From the NCBI GenBank assembly GCA_026315105.1, contig CM048753.1, positions 70,611,547 to 70,675,546 on the forward strand: DNA of 64,000 bases. The letters are read 5' to 3'. Both the position numbers and the translations under genes were made by a program. Of the stretch, positions 1 through 9,319 are shown piece after piece. The first letter of the stretch is position 1. Each line of letters begins with the position of its first letter. Under the pieces are notes generated by a model, which was not told the DNA's origin, did no database searches, and saw nothing but the letters and a program-made list of their open reading frames with translations. The stretch comes from Locusta migratoria (lineage: Eukaryota; Arthropoda; Insecta; Orthoptera; Acrididae).

Positions 1-420
1 CTTTGACTGGAGAGAACACACAGAAAATATTGTGGGGAAGGCGAACCAAAGGTTACGTTTCATTGGCAGAACTCTTCGAAGACGCACCAGCTCCTCCAAA
101 GAGACTGCCTACATTACACTTGTGCGTCCTCTCCTGGAGTACTGTTGCCCATTGTGGGACCCTCACCAGGTGGGACTGACGGAAGACATTGAGAAGGTTC
201 AGAGAAGGGCAGCTCGTTTTGTTTTATCACGTTACGGTGGAGAAAGTGTCACAGAAATGTTGCACGAATTGGGGTGGAAATCATTAAAAATAAAGACGTT
301 ATTTATTGCGGCGTGATCTGTTTCCGAAGTTTCAATCACCGACTTTTACTTCTGAATGTGAAAATATTTTGCTAGCACCCACCTACAATGGGAGACATGA
401 CCATCCCAATAAAATAAGAG
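1..420 (+). mobile_element. LINE-A (CR1/Jockey-like) reverse transcriptase 3' fragment
   Basis: This is the C-terminal (post-catalytic) part of a non-LTR retrotransposon RT, cut by the window edge. The frame from base 32 carries a conserved block (RRAARFVLSRYGGESVTEML) that is nearly identical to the LINE-A copy at 16.1-16.5 kb. The frame breaks near 290-315, where the 16-kb copy reads on through SLKERRYSLRRDLF. Sequence similarity ends around 415-425, where repeat C begins. It is a dead 3' fragment with no catalytic motif in view. Confidence 0.8.
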
Positions 421-1747
421 AAGTGAGAGATTTGATGCACCGGTCGACAGTGTAGACGCTAGTACTTTTTGCTGATGATACAAGTATAGCTATCACACCT
501 GACAAACAGGAATTAACTGATGAAATTGTAAACGATATCTTCCAGAAAGTCATTAAGTGGTTCTCTACAAATGGACTCTCATTAAACTTTGATAAAACCC
601 AGTATATACAGTTTCATACAGTAAATGGCATGACACCATCAATAAATTTAGACTTTGAACATAAATCTGTAGCCAAGGTAGAATATTCAAAATTTTTAGC
701 TGTTTGCATTGACGAGGGACTGAATTGGAAGAAACATATTGAAGATCTCCTGAAACGTCTGAGTTCAGCTACTTATGCTATCAGAGTCATTGCAAAATTT
801 GGTGATATACGTCTCAGTAAATTAGCTTACTACGCCTATTTTCATTCACTGCTTTCATATGGGATCATATTTGGGGCAATTCAACATTGAGTTAAAAAAG
901 TATTCATTGCACAAAAGCGTGTAATCAGAATAATTGCTGGAGCCCACCCAAGAGCATCCTGCAGACATTTATTTAGGGCTCTAGGGATACTTAGTGTAGC
1001 TTCACAATATATATATTCACTCATGAAATTTGTTATTAGCAATCCGACCCAATTCAAAAGTAATAGCAGTGTGCATAGATACAACACTAGGAGAAAGGAT
1101 GATATTCACTATTCAAGGTTAAATCTAACTTTGGCTCAAAAAGGGGTGAATTATGCTGCCACAAAAGTCTTTGGTCACTTACCAAGTAGCATCAAAAGTC
1201 TGACAGATAGCCAACTAGTATTTAAAAAGAAATTAAAGGAATTTCTGAATGGCAACTTTTTTTTACAATGTAGACGAATTTTTAGATAAAACTTAAAAAA
1301 ATATTTTAAAAAAATAAAATAAAAAATCCTTAAAATATAGATTGTCAAGTATAGACAAAATTTACTAAACTGACACGTTCCACATCATTACGAAGTGTCG
1401 TATTCATGATCTATGGAACAAGTATTAATCTAATCAAATCCACTTGCACAAGATGCTCGCATACGATCGCTACTAGACGGAATAGGGTGGATCCTAATCT
1501 CATGCGTATGGAAGTGCTTCGCGCATGCGCAGACGACCGATTGGGGAACCCAGCTGACAAACGAAGCCGAGTCGCGAATTTCTTTGAGAAATATCTACTC
1601 TCCCGCTCAGAGCAACGTAGTTTTTCGACTCGTCCTATTTTAGAAGGTGATACTATAGAGGAATTGCATTAAAAATTTCATATAACATGTGTACAATTTT
1701 TATTGAATACAAGGATATAGCTGTTAATATGAAAGCCAAACAAACTT
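418..1747 (+). repeat. Repeat C, copy 1, split by LINE-B
   Basis: Two pieces (about 418-459 and 1441-1747) match, in order, the minus-strand sequence at 8600-8965. The right piece has an open stretch ending at 1672 with the peptide blocks TRCSHTIATRRNRVDP and MRMEVLRACADD, which recur in the other copy. It contains a GCGCATGCGC motif at about 1529. I do not recognise the family. It may be an unclassified transposon or a processed gene fragment. The LINE-B insertion separates the pieces at a point where the second copy is continuous. Confidence 0.65.
459..1440 (+). mobile_element. LINE-B 5'-truncated copy inserted in repeat C
   Basis: Begins inside the RT at FADDTSIAI (the A/F-A-D-D catalytic box) and continues through a long C-terminal region read in two frames (630-890 and 1023-1289). 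The peptide matches the minus-strand copy at 35.8-36.8 kb, for example MTPSINLDFEHKSVAKVEYS. A stop or frame break lies near 888-900 (GAIQH then stop, where the other copy reads FWGNSTLSKK). The 3' end is GGAACAAGTATTAATCTAATC, a short ATTAG-type tail. It is inactive. The clade is CR1/Jockey-like by motif style only. Confidence 0.8.
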
Positions 1748-1951
1748 AAAACAAATGTAAAACAAGATATTTTCACTGATTCATCCTTCGAGTCTTCGTA
1801 GTGCTACCAGGGCAAAGGTCTGAAGCGCCGTGTGCTGCCTCGCTCTGTGATCCTAGATAAGGAGAGCGTCATTGTGTAAACTGCTTCGTCACGAGGTTTT
1901 CCCCTGGTTGCTGCGGCGTTATTCCTTAGACTATTTTGAACGAAAATTATA

Positions 1952-2625
1952 CGAGGCTCGTCCAGAAAGTACGTTCCGTTTGGTTATATAGAAAAAAAAT
2001 GTTGATTGTACAAAAATCTACAACTGTTAAACTAGTTTTCTACATAGCTTCCGAAATTTTGTAGGCAATTTTCATAGCATGGCACAAGGTTTTGTGTGCC
2101 TTTTTCATAGAATGTTGCCGCCTGTATATTCAACCATGTGGTAACATGTTCTTTCAGCTCGTCATCATCGTTGAAGTGTTGTCCACCAAGGACGGATTTT
2201 ATGTGTTAGAAGAGGATTACTGTCAAAAAAAATTTTCCACGATAATGCCTCCCCTTACACACCGAATGTGACCAAACAATTCTTACGGGAATTTCAATGG
2301 GACCTGTTTGATCATCCTCCATACAGCTCGGACCTCTCTCCTAGCGACTTTCATCTCTTCTTACACCTAAAATATGTCCTTGGTGGTCAACACTTCAACG
2401 ATGATAAAGAGCTGTTACCACATGGTTGAATACACAGGCGGCAACCTTCTGCGAAGGATGCATGCAAAAATTGTGGCACACTATGACAAGTGCCTACAAA
2501 GTTTTGGCAGTTATGTGGAAAAGTAGTTTAAGAGTTGTAGAATTTTGTGCAATAAAAATGTCTTCTGTATCTGTGTACAATTTTATTTTATTACCAAACG
2601 GAACTTACTTTCTGGACGCGCCTCG
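1952..2625 (+). mobile_element. mariner-derived hairpin element
   Basis: Flanked by TA (1950-1951 and 2626-2627), with terminal inverted repeats CGAGGCTCGTCCAGAAAGTA and its imperfect complement at 2606-2625. The left 250 bases (to about 2200) are the reverse complement of the right part (about 2370-2625), so the whole element folds on itself. The unique centre plus right arm encodes a mariner transposase C-terminal piece. It is a non-autonomous element formed from two 3' ends in opposite orientation. Confidence 0.8.
2222..2416 (+). pseudogene. mariner transposase catalytic fragment (DD34D)
   Basis: The plus frame reads FHDNASPYTP, then HPPYSSDLSPSDFHLF, then LGGQHFNDDKEL before a stop at about 2428. 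The aspartate of HDN and the last aspartate of SPSD are separated by 34 residues, the DD34D spacing that defines mariner transposases. The first catalytic aspartate and the N-terminal helix-turn-helix are absent. The fragment cannot be functional. Confidence 0.8.
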
Positions 2626-2776
2626 TAAATACAATAATGGGATCAGATACATAATTATGACATTTGGAAATATCCATTTTATCCCATTTGCGTCACCATA
2701 CTGTACCGGGTGATGAAAAAGTCAGTATCAATTTGAAAACTTAATAAACCACGGAATAATGTAGGTAGAGGGGTAA

Positions 2777-3534
2777 AAATGTGAGCAACAGTATTTCTGG
2801 TGTAAAAAGCTGGGTTGTATTTCCTGGATCTCAGTTTCCAGAATGAAATTCTCACTCTGCAGCGGAGTGTGCGCTCATATGAAACTTCCTGGCAGATTAA
2901 AGTTGTGTGCCGGAACCGGGACTCGAACCTGGGACCTTTGCCTTTCTTCCAGGAGTGCTAGTCGGGCATGGTTCGCAGGAGAGCTTCTGTGAAGTTTGGA
3001 AAGTAGGAGGCGAGGTACTGGCGGAAGTAAAGTTGTGAGACGGCATCGTGAGTCGTGTCGGGATACCACAGTCGGTAGTGCGCTTGCCCGCGAAAGGCGA
3101 AGGTCCCCGGTTCGAGTCCCGGTTCCGGCACACAATTTTAATCTGCCAGGAAGTTTCTGGATCTCAGTTCTTTTTGGCAGTTACCTTTGAAGGCTTACCT
3201 AAATATAGCATGGGGACCCACTTTTTATTACTGTGGCTGGGTGATTTCTGTGGAGGATACAGAAGTGCTGTTATCTTTTGCCTCTTTTTCCTGCTGAGTA
3301 TGTTGTCAATCAGGGTTATAGCCCCACCCCGATTGACAACATACTCAGCAGGAAAAAGAGGCAAAAGATAACAGCACTTCTGTATCCTCCACAGAAATCA
3401 CCCAGCCACAGTAATAAAAAGTGGGTCCCCATGCTATATTTAGGTAAGCCTTCAAAGGTAACTGCCAAAAAGAACCGAGATCCAGGAAATACAACCCAGC
3501 TTTTTACACCAGAAATACTGTTGCTCACATTTTG
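2777..3534. repeat. Large foldback (palindrome), about 204-base arms
   Basis: The left arm (2777-2836 continued at 3158-3311) is the reverse complement of the right arm (3331-3534), with a 19-base loop at 3312-3330. The left arm is interrupted by a 320-base SINE-2 insertion, but the right arm is not. Both arms carry the same short open frame, so peptides from either strand look alike; I treat these as shadows of the palindrome. The arms are nearly identical, which suggests a recent origin or gene conversion. Confidence 0.9.
2837..3156 (+). mobile_element. SINE-2 (two-headed tRNA-derived) insertion with 13-bp TSD
   Basis: Flanked by the direct repeat CTGGATCTCAGTT (2824-2836 and 3157-3169). 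The insert has a tRNA-like sequence on the minus strand at its left end (complement of GGTTCGAGTCCC with CTTCCTGGCAGATTAAA outside it). It has a second, complete tRNA-like head on the plus strand at about 3056-3132, including GGTTCGAGTCCCGG as a B box, and ends AATCTGCCAGGAAGTTT. The mirror arm of the surrounding palindrome preserves the empty site. Confidence 0.9.
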
Positions 3535-4455
3535 TTCAACAGCAAGGATAAAATTCCACCTTTAGAATAGAGTGGAGTGTATAAATTACCTGTAACCTTT
3601 CTCGAAAACTATATGTAGGGCTATAGCCACCAGACTATCTGAGCACGAAAGGAGCTGGAGATTGAAAGATTCCGCCTTTGCTGACCATGCTCTGAATGAA
3701 TGTCATTCCTGTGATACAAAATGTGACGTTCTCCATAAAGGGAAAAAGTGTAGGAAACTCACATTGTTGGAAATTCTGGATATTAAAAATCACCAGTGCA
3801 AAGAATCCTGACCTAGTGCTGAATGACCAGACACAATTCCATCATTCACTTTTAGTAAAATAATGTCAACCTATTAATAGGCCTATTGTTCTCACTGTGT
3901 GTAAATAATTTTTTCATACGTGTTTCATACCAATCCTCCATATACCTTTCTCCTCCTTGCCATAATTTACAATTTGCTTGCACAATCATCCATCGGTCAC
4001 CTGGACATTTATAATATTTGTGACCTTAAGTGATGTAAGATGTACCCATTAGGACACCGTTTGTGTTTTTTCTTTTATTATTATTATTATTATTATTCAC
4101 GTTCTGTGGTACTGACACTTGTTCATAAGAAACCCACATTTTGTTTCTACCATCACCTGCTGACAATACTTTTTTACAAAATTACACAGTTTTAATATTG
4201 TAATACCATTGTAGCCCAAGATATGTTCATTTAAAATCCATTTGTTTTGTAGTTATTTAGTATCGATTCATAGCCATAATTAATTTGCAGTTCACATAAC
4301 TTTGAAAAACCATCTTTGGGTATATAACTTCAATGTTACGTGTCGACTACCTGTTTAGTATGATCTGACGATGGCGTAAGAAGCCGAAAGCTGCTAATAA
4401 CATGCAAATAAATAATACTGTGGAACAAAAATACTACGTATTTCAGTTTTTAATG
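3535..4455. other. Unassigned insert within element A
   Basis: No gene is visible. A short ATT microsatellite lies at 4077-4095. A hammerhead-like motif (CTGACGA, stem GGC/GCC, GAAA) lies at 4365-4392, just before an AT-rich tail with AATAAATAA, which looks like the 3' end of an unidentified retroelement. Confidence 0.5.
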
Positions 4456-4571
4456 TGCTGTTTTATTAGAACAAAAAAAAAGTTCAAAAAATGTCCGACA
4501 GATGGCACTTCATCTGATGAGAAAAGCAATAATTAGCATAACAAATTAAGACAAAGCAAAGCTGATGTTCT

Positions 4572-4868
4572 TTATAGGAAATGTTCAATATGTTCACCAT
4601 CATTCCTCAACAATAGCTGTAGTCGAGGAATAATGTTGTGAACAGCACTGTAAAGCATGTCCGGAGTTATGGTGAGGCATTGGCGTCGGATATTGTCTTT
4701 CAGCATCCCTAGAGATGTCGGTCGATCACGATACACTCGCGACTTCAGGTAACCCCAAAGCCAATAATCGCACGGACTGAGGTCTGGGGACCTGGGAGAC
4801 CAAGCATGACGAAAGTGGCGGCTGAGCACACGATCATCACCAAACGACGCGCGCAACAGATCTTTCAC
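4572..4868 (-). pseudogene. Tc1/mariner-superfamily transposase C-terminus (element A)
   Basis: The 98-codon open frame contains PRSPDLSPCDYWLWGYLKS, the C-terminal acidic catalytic block of Tc1/mariner-superfamily transposases, and ends NDGEHIEHFL. The catalytic pair upstream and the DNA-binding region are missing. The frame starts where the internal deletion joins it. Two other copies share the same deletion point (31780 and about 63018), so the family was amplified after truncation. Confidence 0.75.
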
Positions 4869-5007
4869 GCGTCTAGCAATACTTTTTTTGTTCTAATAAA
4901 ACCCCATGTCATTCCAAGTATGTGTGTCAATTTTTACCTCTCTATCTACATTATTCCGTGATATATTATGTTTTGAAAATCATACCGACTTTTTGATCAC
5001 CCGGTAT

Positions 5008-5260
5008 ATCTTTTTGAATCTGCTTACTGTATTTGTCTCTTGGTCTCCCTCTAGGAATTTTACCCCACACACTTCCTTCTAAGTTGACGATCTCTTGATG
5101 TCTCAGTATGTGCCTCACCAACATACCCCGTCTCTTAGTATATGCCAGAAACTCCGCGTCTAACCAACTTTGTAGAGCAACTCTTCATTAGTTACATGAT
5201 GTCCCCATCTAATCTTCATCATTCGTCTGTAGCACTGTAGTCCAAAATTTCTAGAATTTT
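5008..5260 (-). mobile_element. RTE-like LINE 3' fragment
   Basis: Antisense to the 3' part of the LINE family seen at 28.6-30.0 and 60.4-61.6 kb. The minus strand gives degenerate remnants of its C-terminal coding sequence (a YRRM-like block and LTKR-like block) with several indels. It directly follows the right terminus of element A. Confidence 0.7.
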
Positions 5261-5394
5261 TTTCCAAACTAATGCGGCACTGAAACTTTACTTAATGAAC
5301 AATGATATTCTATAAATAACCTTGAAAGGTGAAAAGCCAAAGCCGCAAAATATCTGTTTATTTTACGACTATGGCACCACCAAATGGTATTATC

Positions 5395-5535
5395 AAATTC
5401 TGACTAAGTGCTATGTTGCACGTACTATTTTAAATAGCATGACCAACATGCAAAATTTTATATGACCAGGTGATGGTGTCATAGCCCGCTAAAAACGGTC
5501 TTCAAATAATAATTAAGTGTTTTGCTTTTCACTTT
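5395..5535. repeat. Dispersed repeat with hammerhead-like tail, degenerate
   Basis: The stretch TTATATGACCAGGTGATGG followed by CATAGCCCGC and AATAATTAAGT recurs at 6780-6860 in a slightly longer form. It looks like the end of a retroelement or MITE family. No coding potential is visible. Confidence 0.45.
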
Positions 5536-5559
5536 TGAAGATTACGGGGTCGACCACAA

Positions 5560-5900
5560 AGTAAGATGCGTTTCTACTTCTATCCGCGGCAACGCTACGA
5601 TCGCAGTTCCGCGCTTGCGTGGCAATTACTCCGAGTCAAGGAGTCAGACGCGTGCTTTGTAGTGCGTCTTTATAGTGTCAGACGCAATTGGAAATGCTAT
5701 CGGGTGCGCAATCAGATTCGTTTTCTAGATGCAAAAAGAAAGTTAAACCACAGGAAATTCGTCGGCAAATCTGTGGAGACAAAATGATATAAGTGACTCA
5801 ATGTTTAGGAGATGGGTGGGACTATTCAATGAAGGACGTGATCAAGTCCACGATGAAGAAAGTGCTGTGACTGTGAATGGAACTTTCGGAAGTCTTAGAA
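5560..5900 (+). pseudogene. mariner-type transposase N-terminal remnant
   Basis: Two overlapping frames (5566-5787 and 5801 onward) together give a helix-turn-helix signature: SMFRRWVGLFNEGRDQVHDEE, typical of the second helix-turn-helix and linker of insect mariner transposases. A frame change near 5787 is needed to join them. Downstream residues do not match a catalytic domain. It could belong to a different family from the C-terminal fragments nearby. Confidence 0.5.
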
Positions 5901-6225
5901 GAACAGAACATCCTTTAGGTCAAACGGCATCTCTCAACAAACCCAATGTTGAACCTATTTTTAAGAAACTCCAAGAAGTTTCGGCTGGGTACACATTTTC
6001 AGCTTTGCCCAATAGCAGTGGATGTCATATATTCAGTGAATATTCAATAATAACAACTGCAGGATCAGAAGTGATGTCAGTTCTTTCGGAACAGACGCCA
6101 CATGTATATATCCAAGAAGTTTATTCCAGGTTTGGTCCTCAACCTCATTAGTCCGGAATCTTAATGAAACAGGATTTTCTACAGTACACAATTGAAGAGG
6201 GGAAAAAAGACAGAGAAATATATCA

Positions 6226-6243
6226 AAAAAAAAAAAAAAAAAA
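6226..6243 (+). repeat. Poly(A) tract
   Basis: A run of 18 A bases within unassigned AT-rich sequence (5900-6780). No gene is recognised on either side. Confidence 0.8.
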
Positions 6244-6489
6244 CTAAGGGCTACCGAACGGGCAAAGGAGTTTTCATCTTCCATTTCTTCCGATGAAGAC
6301 ATTCTCAAGCTTCGCAGAAGCTCTGGACGTAGCAGTAAAGGTGGTGTGTTTAATTCATTTAATATTTTATTCCCACCATCTTCTTTTTTAAGGCAAAATA
6401 ACTTTTGTATTTCGTCTAACAAATAAACAAGTACTACGTAATTCCAATACGATTTTTTCATTCATAAAACTAAGAAATTGGAATACATC

Positions 6490-6735
6490 ACCGTGTCCCA
6501 AGGTAAAACCACCAATGTCCCAAGGTGAAACCGTAGGTTGTACCTTGGGACAATCGCCACAAAGGTCTTTATTGGTGAGTAATTGTGTGAATACTGGAGC
6601 TAGCCTAAACTGCTGTTCGTTCAACACTACCTAAAATTGGTGCCTGTGATGGGGTAAATTTTGAAATTTCTTGTAAAAACATTATAGTATAAAAATTTGA
6701 AAATGTAAAAAATGTCCCAAGGTACAAACCTTTCC
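6490..6735. repeat. Cluster of four TGTCCCAAGGT motifs
   Basis: The 11-mer occurs in direct orientation at 6494, 6516 and about 6713, and inverted at 6542. It may be the subterminal or terminal part of a DNA transposon. No transposase is visible. Confidence 0.5.
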
Positions 6736-6769
6736 CCTACTATTTAATGTCAATTTTTATATAAGAAGA

Positions 6770-6995
6770 CCAACACACAAAATGTTATATGACCAGTGAT
6801 CATATAAAATGGCATGGTGACATAGCCCGTTGAAACCGGTCATAAAAAATAATTAAGTTATATAAGGAACTCATAGTTAAGTGGGGCGATCTATAATTGT
6901 TTAATAATGATTATGCAGCCAAGATCGCATTTTTCATTTATTATGTGACCGGTTTCGGCGTACTCGACGCCATCTTCAGACCTGTCGTAATTTAC
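6770..6995. repeat. CGAAACCGGT-type dispersed repeat with hammerhead-like motif
   Basis: Contains AAACCGGTC at about 6832 on the plus strand and GACCGGTTTCGG at about 6948. On the minus strand the latter reads CTGAAGA, then GGCGT/ACGCC as a 5-bp stem, then GAAACC. The arrangement recurs elsewhere in the window. Confidence 0.55.
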
Positions 6996-7224
6996 ATAAC
7001 TTCACGACATTTTTATATACTAAAAGAGTACATCCAGGTTGAGGCATCGTTAAACATAAAATTAGTAGTCACAAGTAGAAAATATATATCCATCTTTTAA
7101 TAGTTTTGAAGTGAGGTACTTCAAAGTCTAAGTACAATACTACTTGGAGTCCAGTATAACATTCTGTGTGGCCAAACAATGAATAATACACATGGATACT
7201 GCGAGACCATTAAGGAATTGCGTC

Positions 7225-8160
7225 TAGGACTACTGTGAACAGATTTTTGGCCCACTTTAGGTTACGGTAGTAACACTAAAAGTGGGCCTTTGCGATCGTC
7301 TTTTGACTGCTCGAAATTTAAATCAAAATAACGGCTTGACCGTTCATCTGACACGAAAATTGATGTTCAAATCAAATGTTTGTATAGCTTATGGGACTAC
7401 GGGGTCATCAGTCCCAAAAATTACAAACTACTTATGAACTATTTAAGAACTAGGACGGCACAAATATCCATGCCCAAGGGGGTATTCGAACCACCGACCG
7501 CAGTGGCCGTGCAGACTGTGACTGAAGCGCCTCAGTCCCCTCGGCCACCGCGCCCGGCACGAAAATTGAATAACCGAGAGGAGAAAATTCTCTACAACTT
7601 TGCTCTCTTATGTTTTTTTTTCATATTTCGTATCGTTTCAGAAATATTTGCAAAAATAACGATTTTGGGATGTCTGTCTGTCTGTCTGTCCATAACGTTT
7701 TCCCTGTTTTTAAGACGAACCGTTCAACCGATCAGGACCAAATTTTACAGACATACTTCTTGGCTACCAGAGACCAGAACCTCGCTTTTTGAAATATTTC
7801 GGACAAGAAATACGTTAGTAATACCAAAAAAAGCCGTTTGTAATGTACTTTTAATTGCAAGTAAACCGTTCATCTGACGCGAAAATTGAATAATCAATTT
7901 TGTAGAGGAGAAAATTCTCTACAACTTTGTCTCTTGTGTTTTTTTCATATCTCGTATCGTTTGAGAGAGATTTGCAAAAATAACAGAGTTTTGACACCCT
8001 CCATTGAATTAACGAAAACCAGCCTTTCGGAGATGTCACGTGACATTCCTCGCCCAGAACTCTCTGTTCCATACGCCATCTTGCGTTGCGTATTTGATGA
8101 TTTTCTTATTGTAAATTACATGTTGTCATTTCAAAGCAATGGCGCACTGAAGAATTGACA
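7225..8160 (+). repeat. Repeat D copy 1, with internal duplication and SINE-1 insertion
   Basis: Begins with a terminal hairpin (GCCCACTTTAGGTTACGGT, then ACACTAAAAGTGGGC). It includes the block TTCATCTGACACGAAAATTGA, a GTCT microsatellite (7673-7691) and a TAAGACGAACCGTTC block. The block at 7336-7640 is partly repeated at 7860-7990. Fragments of the same family lie at 12495-12770 and 27380-27535. No protein is recognised. Confidence 0.65.
7364..7558 (-). mobile_element. SINE-1 with 11-bp TSD
   Basis: Minus-strand tRNA-derived SINE of about 195 bases. Its head is at the right (complement of CGGTGGCCGAG) and its tail, ACAAACATTTGA-like, is at the left. Flanked by ACGAAAATTGA at 7353-7363 and 7559-7569. 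The B-box region is partly mutated. It interrupts repeat D, so it is younger than repeat D. Confidence 0.9.
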
Positions 8161-8271
8161 AAAACACGCCGTTTTTCGTAAGATAAATGATAATCTAGTG
8201 TCTGCAAATGCCATATTAGCACCGGTTAGCAACGGCTATCAATAGTATGAGATTACAGATCGTAGCTTGTA

Positions 8272-8345
8272 GGTGTTAGCTGAAGCGTAGTGGGCAATGC
8301 GTTGGATTGTGACGCTAAAGGTCAGTGGTTCGGAACCCCCAATGG
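8272..8345 (+). repeat. Degenerate tRNA-like sequence
   Basis: GAAGCGTAGTGGGCAATGCG followed by GGTCAGTGGTTCGGAACCCC has A-box and B-box like blocks about 40 bases apart. No convincing acceptor stem pairing, so it is probably a SINE head rather than a tRNA gene. Confidence 0.45.
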
Positions 8346-8425
8346 CCTAAAATTGTTTTTTCCTAAAAGGGTTTGAGACACTTTTATTAATTAATTTTTT
8401 TATTATTTAGATTATTATTTTGGTC

Positions 8426-8582
8426 CAAAATGTTTGCAAAACTTACAAACTACTTATGAAATACTTACGAACTAGGACGGCACAAATATCCATGCCCGAG
8501 GGGGGGATTTGGACCCCCGATCGTAGTGGCCGTGAAGACCGTGACTGAAGCGCCTCAGTCCCCTCGGCCACCGCGGCCGGCG
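8426..8582 (-). mobile_element. SINE-1, internally shortened
   Basis: Reverse-complement SINE-1: the tail side starts near AATGTTTGCAAAACTT and the head side ends CGCGGCCGGC at 8582. The segment matching GGACTGATGACCCCGTAG is missing, so the copy is deleted internally. No clear TSD is seen. Confidence 0.85.
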
Positions 8583-8599
8583 ACGGATAAATCAGCTCT

Positions 8600-8965
8600 A
8601 CGTTTGTTTGGATTTCATATTAACAGCTATATCTATGTATTGAATAAAAATTGTATACACGTTATATTAATTTTTAATCTGTAGTATCACCTTCTAAAAT
8701 ACTTACGACTGAGTCGAAAAACTACGTTCCTCTGAGCAGGAGACAAGTACACATTCTCACACAAATTCGCGACTTGGCTTCTTTTGTCAGCTGGTTTTCC
8801 CATTTGGTCGTCTGCGCATGCGCGAAGCACTTCCATACGCGTGAGAATGGGATCCACCCTATTCCGTCTGCTAGCGATCGTATACGAGCATCTTGTGCAA
8901 GTGCACGCGTCTACACTGTAGACTGGTGCATCATGGGTAATCTCGTAACCTCTCACTTCCCGTGT
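8600..8965 (-). repeat. Repeat C, copy 2 (uninterrupted)
   Basis: Minus-strand match to the two halves of copy 1 at 418-459 and 1441-1747. It is continuous where copy 1 carries LINE-B and therefore acts as the empty site. The frame 8956-8687 has the shared peptide blocks TRCSYTIASRRNRVDP and TRMEVLRACADD. It shares the palindromic CGCATGCGC block. Confidence 0.7.
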
Positions 8966-9137
8966 AGATAGGGATTAACATTGACAATGGGCGGTTTTTA
9001 TAGCCGGGGCGGCTCCTTTGATGTGCATCGGCACGTAATGTGTGCTGGCCGCACGTATCATTATAAAGGAGAAATCTTGCGATCTCATGCTGAGCGGTTC
9101 TTTATCACGAACTTTATAACGTTTCTTCTGCGCCGAC

Positions 9138-9317
9138 ATGGATTCTAAAAACCACAAAGCGGACGGTGAAAAAAGGGAAGTTTTTGCCGAGTGTACGAAA
9201 CAGTATTGTATTATGCCTGATAGACCTCTAGCTGTTCCAATTTGCCTCGTACGTAACAGAACTGTCACTCTTGTTAAAAGTGCTGTAACGTTGCCCTTGC
9301 TTCGTATGATGCCATAA
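9138..9317 (+). pseudogene. hAT-type BED zinc-finger N-terminus, degenerate
   Basis: An open stretch of 59 codons starts MDSKNHKADGEKREVFAE and reads on through PLAVPICLVRNRTVTLVKSA. The pattern of a first cysteine, IC-x-V, and then VK-S before a lost RH-x-x-H matches the BED-type finger at the start of hAT transposases related to vertebrate GTF2IRD2/ZMYM domesticates. The second cysteine and histidines are lost by mutation and frameshift. It probably belongs to the same dead element as 10670-11170. Confidence 0.45.
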
Positions 9318-9319
9318 TT

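Larger units (their letters stand above)
2704..5006 (-). mobile_element. Tc1/mariner-type derivative A with large internal insertion
   Basis: The ends are TACCGGGTGATGAAAAAGTC (2704) and its complement ending CACCCGGTA (5006), the same termini as the copies at 31.6 and 62.5 kb. The left terminal region runs to about 2780. The sequence homologous to the other copies resumes at about 4456 and continues to the right end. The 1.67 kb between is extra DNA: a foldback (2777-3534) and unassigned sequence. The transposase remnant lies on the minus strand in the right part. Non-autonomous. Confidence 0.75.

Noticed and set aside
2875..3565. Several 60-110 codon frames on both strands
   Set aside because: They are mirror translations of the palindrome and of SINE-2.
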